Below, piece after piece: positions 53,526-62,651 of a DNA stretch of 64,000 bases. Under the pieces are notes generated by a model. That model had not been told where the DNA came from. It saw only the letters and a program-made list of their open reading frames with translations, and made no database searches. The DNA is from Eubacteriales bacterium (lineage in GTDB: Bacteria > Bacillota > Clostridia > Lachnospirales > Lachnospiraceae). The stretch lies in assembly GCA_030524745.1 (NCBI GenBank), contig JAUNGC010000003.1, positions 62,001 through 126,000 of the forward strand, read 5' to 3'. Position numbers and translations under genes: made by a program. Numbering within the stretch: position 1 is the stretch's first letter; each line of letters starts with the position of its first letter.

Positions 53526-54409
53526 TCCTTCAGGAACATACGGTTTGGTTCATATGCAATTTCTCCCTCGAATACAAATTCGGCCGGACCGGTCATGAAG
53601 ACGCGGTTGCTCTCTTCATCCCAGTCGATGACAAGCTTTCCGCCCAGCACCTCTACCGTCACATGCCGGTCCGTCAAACCGTTTAATACACAGGCAACCG
53701 CCGTCGCGCAGCAGCCGGTGCCGCAGGCCAGCGTTTCGCCGGTCCCCCGTTCCCAGACACGCATGCGCACATGATTTTGGTCCAGCACCTGCACAAATTC
53801 CGTATTGGTACGTCTGGGAAAACGCTCATGGTTTTCAAAATGAGGTCCCAGCTTTTCGATTTCCATATCTTTCACATCATTCATGAATATGACCGCATGG
53901 GGATTTCCCATGGAAACACAGGTCATCCGGTATTCTTTTCCCAAAACCGTAATCGGCTCATCCACGGCGCATTCACCCGGCGCCACAACCGGAACGCGTT
54001 CTGCAACCAACTGGGGTTCTCCCATATCCACCCGCACAGCCTTTGTTTCGCCGTTTTCCAGCGTCAGATCCATATATTTGATCTGCCCTCCGCTGATAAT
54101 GGAAAACTGCTTTTTCTGCGTCATCCCTTTGTCGTGCACATATTTCGCCACACAGCGGATCCCGTTTCCGCACATTTCCGAACGGCTTCCGTCCGCATTG
54201 AACATTTCCATTTCAAAGTCGGCTTCGTGGGAAGGATTGATAAAAATCACGCCGTCGCTGCCGACCCCGAAGTGTCTGTCGCTGATTTGCCGCACGAACT
54301 TTGGCTTTTCTTCCTGCGTCAGTTTTTCCGTAAAACCGTTTATGTAAACATAGTCATTTCCGCAGCCATGCATCTTTGTAAATCTGATTTTCCTTGAATT
54401 TGTTGTCAT
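53522..54409 (-). CDS. dapF: Diaminopimelate epimerase
   Basis: A 295-residue cofactor-free racemase converting LL- to meso-diaminopimelate for lysine and peptidoglycan. Its two catalytic Cys are in EMCGNGIRCVAKY and LACGTGCCATAVA; MHGCGNDYVYIN marks the N-terminus. The ATG at 54409 has GGGAGG five bases upstream; the 38-codon extension beyond it runs into the divergent gene. Normal length, monocistronic. Confidence 0.96.
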   Translation of the reverse strand: MTTNSRKIRFTKMHGCGNDYVYINGFTEKLTQEEKPKFVRQISDRHFGVGSDGVIFINPSHEADFEMEMFNADGSRSEMCGNGIRCVAKYVHDKGMTQKKQFSIISGGQIKYMDLTLENGETKAVRVDMGEPQLVAERVPVVAPGECAVDEPITVLGKEYRMTCVSMGNPHAVIFMNDVKDMEIEKLGPHFENHERFPRRTNTEFVQVLDQNHVRMRVWERGTGETLACGTGCCATAVACVLNGLTDRHVTVEVLGGKLVIDWDEESNRVFMTGPAEFVFEGEIAYEPNRMFLKD

Positions 54410-54507
54410 TTTTACCTCCCATACCGAAGCATTTTGGCAACTTCCTGTCATATTCCGCCCCCGCTTTGCGTACATTGGAATAACAAACGAATCGGGGGAA
54501 GATCGCA

Positions 54508-54972
54508 ATGAGTTCCAAAACAAAAATCTTCGTACTTCATTTAAAAGAGTTGATATATACCGGCATTTTCGTGGTGCTTGCCATTCTGTTTCTCGTGCTG
54601 ATGATCATCATGTTCCTGCCTGCGAAGGACGGCGGCAAGCCCTCGTCGTCAGGCGACAGCGCCCGCTACGTGCCGGGCAAATATACAACCTCTTTGCAGA
54701 TCGGCTCCGGCAACGTGGACGTGGAAGTGGTGGTGGACGACGCCGCCATCAACAGCATCCGTCTCGTCAATTTAAACGAAGTCATCACTACGATGTACCC
54801 GCTGATGGAGCCGTGCATGGAAACCATCGCCCAACAGATCTGCGAGAAACAGTCTCTGGAAGAAATTACCTATCCCGAAGAAAACAAGTATACTTCCCAG
54901 ATCTTACTCAACGCCATCGCATCGGCTCTTGAAAAAGCGGCTCTGCCCGGCACGGACGCAGCGGCGGAGTAA
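54508..54972 (+). CDS. Membrane-anchored FMN-binding-domain-like protein
   Basis: A 154-residue protein: one membrane helix at about 15-38, a Ser/Gly/Lys linker, then a domain reading YVPGKYTTSLQIGSGNVDVEV, INSIRLVNLNEV and KYTSQILLNAIASALEKA. This resembles FMN_bind domains, yet the SGAT(x)TS flavin-attachment motif is reduced to NKYTS, so covalent FMN is unlikely. GGGGGAAG precedes the ATG. Its stop is seven bases from the convergent nadE stop. Confidence 0.6.
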   Translation: MSSKTKIFVLHLKELIYTGIFVVLAILFLVLMIIMFLPAKDGGKPSSSGDSARYVPGKYTTSLQIGSGNVDVEVVVDDAAINSIRLVNLNEVITTMYPLMEPCMETIAQQICEKQSLEEITYPEENKYTSQILLNAIASALEKAALPGTDAAAE

Positions 54973-54979
54973 AAGCCGC

Positions 54980-56890
54980 TTACAGTTCATCCAGTTCCGC
55001 CTGCCATGCGGCCAGACTTGCATCGGAAGGCATCCGCAGATCCCCCCGGGGCGAAACCGCCACGCTGCCCACCTTCGGGCCGTCGGGCAGGCAGGAACGT
55101 TTGAACTGTTGGGCGAAAAATCTGCGGAAAAAGGTTTTGAGCCATTTTAAGATGACCGCGTCTTCATAGACGCCGTCAAAAGATTCCTTCGCAATCCGGT
55201 AAATCTTCGCCGGAGAAAAACCGCATCTGAGCATGTAGTACAAAAAGAAATCATGCAGTTCATAAGGCCCCACCAGGTCTTCCGTCTTCTGGCTGATATT
55301 GCCGTCCACAGGCGGAAGCAGTTCAGGGCTCACCGGCGTATCCAGCACATCCTCAAGTACGGCTTCCAGTTCCGGATTGTTGCAGGTATCCGCATAATAC
55401 CTCACCAGATGGCGCACCAGAGTCTTGGGTACGCCGGCATTCACGCCGTACATGGACATGTGGTCGCCGTTATAGGTCGCCCAGCCCAGCGCCAGTTCGG
55501 ACATGTCCCCGGTGCCGATCACCATTCCGCCGCTTTTGTTTGCCAGGTCCATCAACACCTGAGTGCGCTCTCTGGCCTGACAGTTTTCATAGGTCACGTC
55601 ATGGTTTTCACTGTCCTGTCCGATATCCCGGAAATGAACATTCACCGCATCCTTAATATTCACCTCCCGCAAGGTTGTTCCCAGCGTTTCCGCCAGCTTG
55701 CAGGCGTTTTCATAGGTTCTGTCCGTCGTTCCGAAGCAGGGCATCGTCACGGACAAAATTCCCTTCCGGTCCAGCCCCAGCATATCATAAGCCCGCACCG
55801 TCACGAGCAGCGCCAGCGTGGAATCCAGCCCGCCGGATACGCCGATCACCGCCGATTTAGAGCCGGTGTGCTCACAACGCTTTTTCAGTCCATAGGCCTG
55901 AATGGAGAGAATTTCCTCACACCGTTCGCTTCTCTGTTTTTCATCGGCAGGCACAAAGGGGGTTGGCGCAAAACTCCTGGTCAGTTTTGTCTCCTCTTCC
56001 TTCAGGAAAAAGGGAACGCGCACATAGCCGTCTTCATTTTCCGCAGGACAGGTGCTCATCCGCCTTCTCTCATGGCGCAGACGGTTCATATCCAGTTCCG
56101 TCACAATCGTTTCATTGGCAAAACGTTTTGCCTCCGCCAGAAGACTTCCGTTTTCAAAAATCATATTATGGCCGGAAAAGACCAGATCCTGCGTGGACTC
56201 TCCCTCTCCGGCGCTGGCATAAATATATCCGGCAATCAGCCGGGCGCTTGTGACCGCCAGCAGACTTTTTCGGTACGCTTCCTTCCCCACCGTCTCATTG
56301 GAAGCGGAAAGGTTTACGATCACGGTCGCGCCCGCTTCCCGGTGCTTCGTGGAAGGGGGATCGGCCGTCCAGACGTCCTCGCAGATTTCACAGGCCGCGA
56401 CGAGTCCCTTCATATTTCCGCACTGCAGCAGGATACTTCCGCCGAAAGGAACGCTTTCCCCGTCAAATTCCACATAGGTTACTTCCCTTCGTCCCGCCGC
56501 GAAATGGCGCGCTTCATAAAATTCTGCATAATTGGGAATATTCTGTTTCGGAATCAGCGCGAGCAGCCTGCCGTCCTGTATGGCCGCCGCCACATTGTAC
56601 AGCCGCCCGCCCTTTTCAAAGGGAAGCCCTACAAATACCAGAGAATCGTGTCCCTTCGTAAAGGCGATCACCGTTCGCAGCGCTTCCAGCGCGCTCTCCA
56701 GCAGTCTCTCCTGCAGGAAAAGATCGCCGCAGGTATAGCCGGTCAGACACAACTCCGGCAAAACAATCATTTTCGCTTTCTGTAAAAAACAGCCGTCCAG
56801 GCACTGACAGACAGCCTGTGCGTTAAAGGCCGGGTCCGCCGCCTTAATTTTGGGCGTCGCCGCCGCCACTTTGAGAAATCCCTGTTTCAT
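54980..56890 (-). CDS. nadE: Glutamine-dependent NAD+ synthetase
   Basis: A 636-residue two-domain enzyme. The N-terminal nitrilase-type glutaminase has the Glu of LPELCLTGYTCGD, the Lys of LIPKQNIPNY and the Cys of AACEICEDVW. The C-terminal synthetase domain has the P-loop VIGVSGGLDSTLAL. It makes NAD from deamido-NAD, ATP and ammonia channelled from glutamine. GAGAGG precedes the ATG. Confidence 0.95.
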   Translation of the reverse strand: MKQGFLKVAAATPKIKAADPAFNAQAVCQCLDGCFLQKAKMIVLPELCLTGYTCGDLFLQERLLESALEALRTVIAFTKGHDSLVFVGLPFEKGGRLYNVAAAIQDGRLLALIPKQNIPNYAEFYEARHFAAGRREVTYVEFDGESVPFGGSILLQCGNMKGLVAACEICEDVWTADPPSTKHREAGATVIVNLSASNETVGKEAYRKSLLAVTSARLIAGYIYASAGEGESTQDLVFSGHNMIFENGSLLAEAKRFANETIVTELDMNRLRHERRRMSTCPAENEDGYVRVPFFLKEEETKLTRSFAPTPFVPADEKQRSERCEEILSIQAYGLKKRCEHTGSKSAVIGVSGGLDSTLALLVTVRAYDMLGLDRKGILSVTMPCFGTTDRTYENACKLAETLGTTLREVNIKDAVNVHFRDIGQDSENHDVTYENCQARERTQVLMDLANKSGGMVIGTGDMSELALGWATYNGDHMSMYGVNAGVPKTLVRHLVRYYADTCNNPELEAVLEDVLDTPVSPELLPPVDGNISQKTEDLVGPYELHDFFLYYMLRCGFSPAKIYRIAKESFDGVYEDAVILKWLKTFFRRFFAQQFKRSCLPDGPKVGSVAVSPRGDLRMPSDASLAAWQAELDEL

Positions 56891-56899
56891 ATGCGCCTC

Positions 56900-57778
56900 T
56901 CATCTCGATCTCTTTGCTATCCTTTTGAGTTCCTCCACGTCAAAAACATAGTTTTTGTTGCAGAAATGACAATTTACCTCAATCGGCTTACCGTCCCGTA
57001 TCATTCCGCCGATTTCCTCTTTTCCAATGGAAATCAGCGCCTTCTCCACGCGCTCCCTGCTGCAGTTGCAGGTAAAGCTGCAGGGCATTTTCTCCGTAAA
57101 TTCCACCTCAAAGCCATCCAGCACGCGTCTGAGCATCTCTTCCGGCGTCATCCCCTGATCCAGAAGCGACGTCACGGAAGTGAGATTGGACAGATTTCTT
57201 TCCAGCCCGGAGACGACTTCTTCCTCCGCGAAAGGCATGAACTGGATGATAAAACCGCCCGCGCAGCGCACCGTATTCGTCTTTTCCATCAGGACGCCCA
57301 GTCCCACCGAAGAAGGCACCTGTTCGGAAGTGGCAAAATAATACGTCAGATCGTCTCCGATTTCACCTGTCTGTAAAACAGTCTGCCCCACGTAAGGATC
57401 TTTTAACCCCAGATCCTTGATGACGGAAAGCATGCCGTTGCCGACGCTTCCTCCCACATCCAGTTTTCCCTTCGCATTGGCCGGAAGGATCACCTGAGGC
57501 ACGTCCGCATATCCCTTCACATGCCCGCATCTGTCCGCCGTCACCGTCAGCCCCCGCACCGGGCCGTCCCCTTTGATCTGCAAGGTCAGAAGGTCGGAAT
57601 CCGATTTAAGCATTGTTCCCATCATAACGCCCGCCGTCAGAAGCCTTCCCAGCCCCGCCGTCACCACCGGGCTTGTGTCGTGCGCCGCCCTTGCGGCCTC
57701 TACCAGTTCCTTTGTCGTTGCCCCAAAGGCCCTTATCTGTGCGTTTGCGGCGGTTGCCCGCACCATATAATCCGTCAT
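56900..57778 (-). CDS. hslO: Redox-regulated chaperone Hsp33
   Basis: A 292-residue chaperone activated by oxidation. It starts MTDYMVRATAANAQIRAFGA and has TAGLGRLLTAGVMMGTM. The C-terminal zinc switch has Cys pairs CNCSRERVE and CHFCNKNYVF, which release zinc when oxidised. GGAGG lies eight bases before the ATG at 57778; the 37-codon extension is not supported. It lies 9 bp upstream of nadE and is likely co-transcribed. Confidence 0.96.
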   Translation of the reverse strand: MTDYMVRATAANAQIRAFGATTKELVEAARAAHDTSPVVTAGLGRLLTAGVMMGTMLKSDSDLLTLQIKGDGPVRGLTVTADRCGHVKGYADVPQVILPANAKGKLDVGGSVGNGMLSVIKDLGLKDPYVGQTVLQTGEIGDDLTYYFATSEQVPSSVGLGVLMEKTNTVRCAGGFIIQFMPFAEEEVVSGLERNLSNLTSVTSLLDQGMTPEEMLRRVLDGFEVEFTEKMPCSFTCNCSRERVEKALISIGKEEIGGMIRDGKPIEVNCHFCNKNYVFDVEELKRIAKRSR

Positions 57779-57892
57779 GTGTATCTCCTCCAATCTGTGC
57801 CGGGTGTATGTTTTCTGCCGTGGGTTTTGATGCCTGCCCGGAAGGGACGCCCGCCCTCTTCGGACACGCTCCCGCTCGGATAACAGCACAAT

Positions 57893-58645
57893 TTACTTTC
57901 CGTTTTCGGCGGCGAAAACGTAGATCCGTTCGCTTTTTGCAGTAACTTCGCCGTGGGTGTCGGCGTCGATTGCTCTTTGAAAGATCATGCCCGATTTTTC
58001 TACAAGATCTTTAATCACGGGGAGCGTGTAGCCGCGCTGCAGGTGGGTTTCCGTGAATTTGCGGAACAGATCGTTTTTTTCCCGTACAAAAATTGTCAGA
58101 TCGTATTCATTGAGTTTCTCCGCCGCATCATAGTAGTTTTCCCATATAAAACTGCAGTCATCCCTGTTTTCCGCAATGACCGTATCGCCGATCACCGTCT
58201 CATATTTATAGACAGTATTGAAATCGAACAGGAACAGGCCGCCGGGATCCAGATAATTATTCACCAGCCGGAAGGTTTGCAGAAGGTCTTCTTCCTCCAG
58301 CAGGTAATTCAGGGAATCGCACAGGCAGATCACGGCTCCCACGGTGCCGTAAAGTTCAAATTCCCGCATGTCCTGCTCAAGATACAAAATATCCTGTCCG
58401 GATTTCTCCCGTTTTCTCATTGCGATATTGAGCATTCGGTCAGATAGATCCACGCCGATCATATCATATCCGGCTTTTGCCAGAAGTTCGGTCATGGTAC
58501 CTGTTCCGCAGCCCAGATCCAGCACCAATCCGTCGGATATTCCTGCATTCTTTAACGCTGTCGTTACAAAGTCCGCCCACTCTTCATAGGGAGTTTCATC
58601 CATAAAGGTGTCGTATACTTCCGCAAAATCTTCATAAGCATCCAT
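57893..58645 (-). CDS. Class I SAM-dependent methyltransferase
   Basis: A 250-residue methyltransferase: YEDFAEVYDTFMDETPYEEW at the N-terminus, motif I LVLDLGCGTGTMTELL, the acidic end of strand 2 in MIGVDLSDRML, and DMREFEL. It is close to the YqeM-like small-molecule methyltransferases of Firmicutes. The substrate is unknown. GGGAGG precedes the ATG. It is followed after 114 bp by hslO. Confidence 0.85.
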   Translation of the reverse strand: MDAYEDFAEVYDTFMDETPYEEWADFVTTALKNAGISDGLVLDLGCGTGTMTELLAKAGYDMIGVDLSDRMLNIAMRKREKSGQDILYLEQDMREFELYGTVGAVICLCDSLNYLLEEEDLLQTFRLVNNYLDPGGLFLFDFNTVYKYETVIGDTVIAENRDDCSFIWENYYDAAEKLNEYDLTIFVREKNDLFRKFTETHLQRGYTLPVIKDLVEKSGMIFQRAIDADTHGEVTAKSERIYVFAAENGK

Positions 58646-58727
58646 CGTCCGTTTCCTCCCTGTCCCATGTGTTTTCCCATAGCTGCCCGCCGTGTGTTTT
58701 CACATAATTGTCCGCCGTTTTTTTCGT

Positions 58728-59858
58728 TCATTCCGGCCGCGTCCCAGCCAGGCGAAGGCTTCCGGCTCTGCCGCGCACCGCGTCCAGCCCTTTCTGCAAA
58801 AGCAGAGGCAGGCAGATTCCCGCAATCACATACAGCATTTTAAATTGTGTCAGGCCGCCCGGCAGATACATGTAATATACATCCGTCAAATACGCGTTTA
58901 TATCAAAGTCTGTAAAACAGCCCGCCGCCGTATGAAGCAGGAAAAAGACGCTTTTCACGGCCAGAAAAGCCATCACCTGATGCATCATCACCGCAAAGGT
59001 ATGGGCTCCGAAGTCATTCCAGAACCTGCTTTTGGAAAGAGCGGGCGTCAGAATCCGGGAAACGCGAAGCCAGAATGCGATTCCCGTCACCGCCGTCACA
59101 TAGGGAATCAGTGGTCCGTTTAAAAAGCCGTTACACCAGGCGGCGCTGACCGCCAGTCCGTTGCAGAAGGATACCAGAATCAACTGTATAATGAACAGTA
59201 TACCGAAATAAAGCCAGTTCGGCAGCACGTCGCGCTTCTCCAGCCTCTGCCGGTAAAGCTGTCCCATCTGATAGCAGGGAAGCATATACATCAGCCTGCC
59301 CGGAATCCGGTACCAGTCGTATACATAACCATGGGCGGAAAGCCATACCACCAGAAAGCCAAGGCAAAGATACAGCCCCATCAAAAACCAGTCGTTTTGC
59401 ATATGTATAAAGCGCAGCAGCCTGCGGATCACCGCATTGGCCGCTTCCGTCAAAAACAGGGCCGGCACAAACCAGGCGGGCGCATTATATAAAAACTGGT
59501 GGCCCGACAAGAACGGCTCCGCAAAAAGCGTCCAAAGCGACGGTTCATTGCCGATATAAAATCCCGCTCTGCGCAGCGCCAAAACAAGCAGACCGTAAAC
59601 AAGATTCCAGACAAAATAAGGAAGGAGCAGGCTCCGCGCTTTTCCCACAAGATACGCACCGATCCGCTCCTCTTTCTCCGGCTGATAAAAATACCCCGAT
59701 ATAAACAGAAACAGTGCGATGTGAAAGGAATAATAGGGAAAAAGTCCCCCGATCGTGAGCATTCCTTCGTCCACGTGTCCCATGACCACCAGAATCATGA
59801 CCAGCGCGGAAAGAATGCGGAATTGCATATTCACCTGCCGCTGTACTGTTTTTTTCAT
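58728..59858 (-). CDS. Membrane acyltransferase, acyltransferase-3 family
   Basis: A 376-residue protein with about ten membrane segments. MVILVVMGHVDEG contains the family's essential His, and FISGYFYQ follows. Such enzymes O-acetylate or succinylate surface polysaccharides or lipids. The ATG at 59858 has GGAGAGGAG ten bases upstream; the frame opens with a TTG seven codons earlier. There is no polysaccharide cluster nearby to suggest the acceptor. Confidence 0.82.
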   Translation of the reverse strand: MKKTVQRQVNMQFRILSALVMILVVMGHVDEGMLTIGGLFPYYSFHIALFLFISGYFYQPEKEERIGAYLVGKARSLLLPYFVWNLVYGLLVLALRRAGFYIGNEPSLWTLFAEPFLSGHQFLYNAPAWFVPALFLTEAANAVIRRLLRFIHMQNDWFLMGLYLCLGFLVVWLSAHGYVYDWYRIPGRLMYMLPCYQMGQLYRQRLEKRDVLPNWLYFGILFIIQLILVSFCNGLAVSAAWCNGFLNGPLIPYVTAVTGIAFWLRVSRILTPALSKSRFWNDFGAHTFAVMMHQVMAFLAVKSVFFLLHTAAGCFTDFDINAYLTDVYYMYLPGGLTQFKMLYVIAGICLPLLLQKGLDAVRGRAGSLRLAGTRPE

Positions 59859-59928
59859 AGAATGCGCGCTCCTCTCCAAAAAACCCGAACCGGCAAAAGC
59901 ATTCCGCCCCGCCGGTCATACGGCTTCC

Positions 59929-60426
59929 TTAAAAAAGAAGTCCCAGAAGTCCATAGCTGACGATGGACATGATGACAGTCGCCAACGCTATGCCCACCAG
60001 TTCCGCAATGATCGCCTTTTTGAAATCAATATCCAAAAGCGCCGCAATCAAAGATCCGGTCCATGCCCCCGTGCCCGGAAGCGGAATGCCCACAAACAAC
60101 GCTAGACCCCAGAATTCATAGCGTTTGATGGAATCGCTCTTTCCCATGGCGCGGTTTTCCAGCTTCACAATGATTTTCTCAAAGAACGGCACCTTTTTGA
60201 GCCACTTGAAAATCTGTTTGATGAATAAAAGAATGAACGGGATCGGAATGATATTTCCCACAATGCACAGCGGAATCGCCGTCAGGAGCGGTACGCCGAT
60301 CACCTTGGCAACTAAAAGCCCTCCCCGCAGTTCCAGAATCGGAATCATCGAAATCACAAAAACAACCGCTTCTTTAGAGATATACTGCCCCAGCGTAGAG
60401 GCAAACCATACTGCAATCTGATCCAT
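59929..60426 (-). CDS. COG2426 small membrane protein
   Basis: A 165-residue membrane protein with four to five hydrophobic segments. SMIPILELRGGLLVAKVIGV, GNIIPIPFILLF and LPGTGAWTGSLIAALLDID match the COG2426 family, annotated as small multidrug export proteins and distantly related to DedA-type proteins. Function is unproven. The start shares one base with the hisC stop (TAATG), so translation is coupled. Confidence 0.83.
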   Translation of the reverse strand: MDQIAVWFASTLGQYISKEAVVFVISMIPILELRGGLLVAKVIGVPLLTAIPLCIVGNIIPIPFILLFIKQIFKWLKKVPFFEKIIVKLENRAMGKSDSIKRYEFWGLALFVGIPLPGTGAWTGSLIAALLDIDFKKAIIAELVGIALATVIMSIVSYGLLGLLF

Positions 60427-61511
60427 TATGCTCTCCTGCTCTCCATATAATTTTCCAACCAGGCAATCAGCCGGTCCATTTCTTCATCCGTTCCTATTGT
60501 AATGCGCAGATATTCGCTGATCCTGGGCTTGTTCCAGTGACGGACAAAAATACCGTCCGCCTTGAGCGCTTCAAACAATTCTGCCGCGCTTATGGTTTCG
60601 TGCCGGGCAAAAATGAAATTCGCCCTGGAATCCTGAAACAAAAATCCCAGCCGTTTCAGTTCCGGCTTGATCCGTTCCCTGGTTGCGATGATTTTCTGCG
60701 TGATCTCCCGAAAATAATCCTCGTCTTCCACACACGCCCTGCCGCACGCCAGAGTCAGACGGTTCATCGTATAGGAATTGAAGGAAAACTTCACATCATT
60801 CAGATAACCGATCAGCTTCGGGGAACCGATCGCATAGCCGATCCGCATGCCCGCCATCGCCCTTGACTTGGAAAAAGTCTGCACTACCAGCAGATTTTCA
60901 TACTTTTCCACAAGAGGAATGACGCTCGTGCACCCGAAATCCACATAAGCCTCATCCACAATCACAACCGAATCGGGATTCGCCGCAATAATCTCTTCCA
61001 CAACCTCGATATCTTCCATCAGGCCGGTAGGAGCGTTGGGATTCGGAAAAATGATCCCGCCGTTTTCCACCATATAGTCTTCCTTTTTCAGACGGAAATT
61101 ATCATCCAGAGGCTGACATTGATAAGGAATGCGGTACAAATCCGCCCACACATCGTAAAAAGAATAGGTGATATCCGGGAAAAGCACCGGTTTATCGCTG
61201 TTGAAAAAGGTAAGGAAGGATAATGCCAGCACATCGTCCGAGCCGACGCCTACAAACACCTGGTCCTTTCCTACATGATAGTAGTCCGCAAGCGCTTCCA
61301 CCAGATCCAGCGACTGCGGGTCCGGATACAGGCGCAAAGATTCTTCGCCAAAATGCTCCAACGCCTGCTTCACCTTCGGCGAAGGCGGATAGGGACATTC
61401 GTTTGTATTCAATTTGATTACATCTTTTCGCTTCGGCTGCTCGCCCGGCGTGTAGGGCACCACTCTTCTGACCTTGTTCTCCCAGCCGGCTGTCTTCATT
61501 TCCGTCTTCAT
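60426..61511 (-). CDS. hisC: Histidinol-phosphate aminotransferase
   Basis: A 361-residue fold-type I PLP enzyme making histidinol phosphate from imidazole-acetol phosphate. It has LNTNECPYPPSP, PDITYSFYDVWADLY, NPNAPTG, DEAYVDFG and the PLP lysine in QTFSKSRAMAGMRIGYA. No other his gene is near, so a wider aromatic aminotransferase role is possible. It lies 24 bp after the carboxypeptidase gene. Confidence 0.88.
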   Translation of the reverse strand: MKTEMKTAGWENKVRRVVPYTPGEQPKRKDVIKLNTNECPYPPSPKVKQALEHFGEESLRLYPDPQSLDLVEALADYYHVGKDQVFVGVGSDDVLALSFLTFFNSDKPVLFPDITYSFYDVWADLYRIPYQCQPLDDNFRLKKEDYMVENGGIIFPNPNAPTGLMEDIEVVEEIIAANPDSVVIVDEAYVDFGCTSVIPLVEKYENLLVVQTFSKSRAMAGMRIGYAIGSPKLIGYLNDVKFSFNSYTMNRLTLACGRACVEDEDYFREITQKIIATRERIKPELKRLGFLFQDSRANFIFARHETISAAELFEALKADGIFVRHWNKPRISEYLRITIGTDEEMDRLIAWLENYMESRRA

Positions 61512-61535
61512 TCCGCTTTCCCTGCCCCGCTTCCG

Positions 61536-62465
61536 CTACTCTGCCCTTGCCTGCTGGTCTTCTTCGCTGCGTTCCTGCTGCTTCTGCGCCAGTTCCACGA
61601 ATTCCTCCAGGCAAAGATTGTTCTCTTTCATAAATGCCGCCGCTTTTTCTCCCACGTAACGATAATGCCAGGACTCAAAGGAAATCATCGTCAGTTCTTC
61701 CTTATCCGCAGGATAGCGCAAAATAAAACCGTATTCGTGCGCATGCTCGCTGAGCCACTTCGCTTCCTCCGTATCGGCCTGCGCTCTGTCAAGGCTCTGA
61801 TGGCTTCTTCCCACAATGTCCACCGCCAGCCCGGTATGATGCTCGCTTGCGCCGGTCAGCGCGATCTGCTCCTTCGTTTTAAAAAAGGCCTCCGTATAGG
61901 TCATACCGCTCCGCACATATTTCGCAATGGATTTATCCATCAGAGAATCCTGCTTTTTATAATCCCGGTAAGAGGAACATACCATCAACTGCAATCCCTC
62001 TTCTTTTGCATCCGCAATCATCGTTTCCAGCGCCGTCTTAATTCTTTTATCGACATTCTGTCCGTCCACAGTCGCCACGATCTGCGGTTCAAAATCCTTA
62101 GAAAGCGGATGCAGTTCGTTCACCAGAAGATACTTCCAGTCATCCAGATCTACCGTGAAAGGAATCTCCGGCATTTCCGCCTCTTCCTGCTCAATCTGCG
62201 CCATAACTGCCGCAAGTTCTTCCTCTTCTTCCCGCAATTCTTCATTCTCTGTTTCCATCTCGTCAAGCTGCGCCATGACTGCATCCAGGTTTGCCTGCAG
62301 CGACGCCTTTTTGCTCTCCGCATCCTGATAATAGAAAAAGAAACAACTGCCCAACATCCCAAACAGCACAACGAAACAGCCAAGCATGACCGCGGTGCGC
62401 CTTCTGTAATTATGTACCTGTACTTCTGTATTTTCCACTTTTTTCACTGCTTTCTCTTCTGTCAT
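61536..62465 (-). CDS. VanY-type D-alanyl-D-alanine carboxypeptidase (M15B)
   Basis: A 309-residue protein with a single membrane anchor at about residues 24-44, an acidic coiled coil (about 50-95) and a C-terminal zinc carboxypeptidase domain: SSYRDYKKQ, the metal ligands in ASEHHTGLAVDIVG and SWHYRYVG. It trims the terminal D-Ala from peptidoglycan. An open frame continues upstream through a palindromic repeat as far as 62579, but a strong promoter overlaps that part, so the ATG at 62465, at the inner edge of the repeat, is preferred. Its ribosome site (GTGAGG, 11 bases) is weak. Confidence 0.83.
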   Translation of the reverse strand: MTEEKAVKKVENTEVQVHNYRRRTAVMLGCFVVLFGMLGSCFFFYYQDAESKKASLQANLDAVMAQLDEMETENEELREEEEELAAVMAQIEQEEAEMPEIPFTVDLDDWKYLLVNELHPLSKDFEPQIVATVDGQNVDKRIKTALETMIADAKEEGLQLMVCSSYRDYKKQDSLMDKSIAKYVRSGMTYTEAFFKTKEQIALTGASEHHTGLAVDIVGRSHQSLDRAQADTEEAKWLSEHAHEYGFILRYPADKEELTMISFESWHYRYVGEKAAAFMKENNLCLEEFVELAQKQQERSEEDQQARAE

Positions 62466-62570
62466 GAAGCGTATGACCTCACTTCGTTCGGTCTTGGGGA
62501 ACCTTCTCAACCGCTTCGCTTGTTGAGAAGTAGCGCGTATGACCTCACTTCGTTCGGTCATACGCTTCAT
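62464..62570. repeat. 107-bp nested palindromic repeat forming the leader of the VanY-type gene
   Basis: Perfect 15-bp terminal inverted repeats (62464-62478 and 62556-62570), a 25-bp direct repeat (62469-62493 and 62535-62559) and a central 9-bp hairpin (CTTCTCAAC 62503-62511 with GTTGAGAAG 62522-62530), all with a common centre near 62517. It looks like a REP-type or miniature mobile sequence. The minus-strand -10 box abuts one end and the start codon lies in the other. Confidence 0.8.
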
Positions 62571-62597
62571 TATATCCACAAAGAGGCCCGGTTACAA
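62569..62597 (-). promoter_or_regulatory. Promoter of the VanY-type gene
   Basis: On the minus strand TTGTAA (62592-62597), 17 bases, TATAAT (62569-62574). The last bases of the -10 box are the first bases of the palindromic repeat. Confidence 0.65.
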
Positions 62598-62651
62598 GAG
62601 TTAAATATTTTTTTCATAATAATCATTTGAGTTGTTTTAAAATCTCACGGT

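Noticed and set aside
55253-56785. A 510-codon open frame opposite nadE
   Set aside because: Shadow of a well-supported gene, with no start signal or family features.
61275-62630. A 451-codon open frame opposite hisC and the VanY-type gene
   Set aside because: It crosses two solid genes on the other strand and shows no domain.
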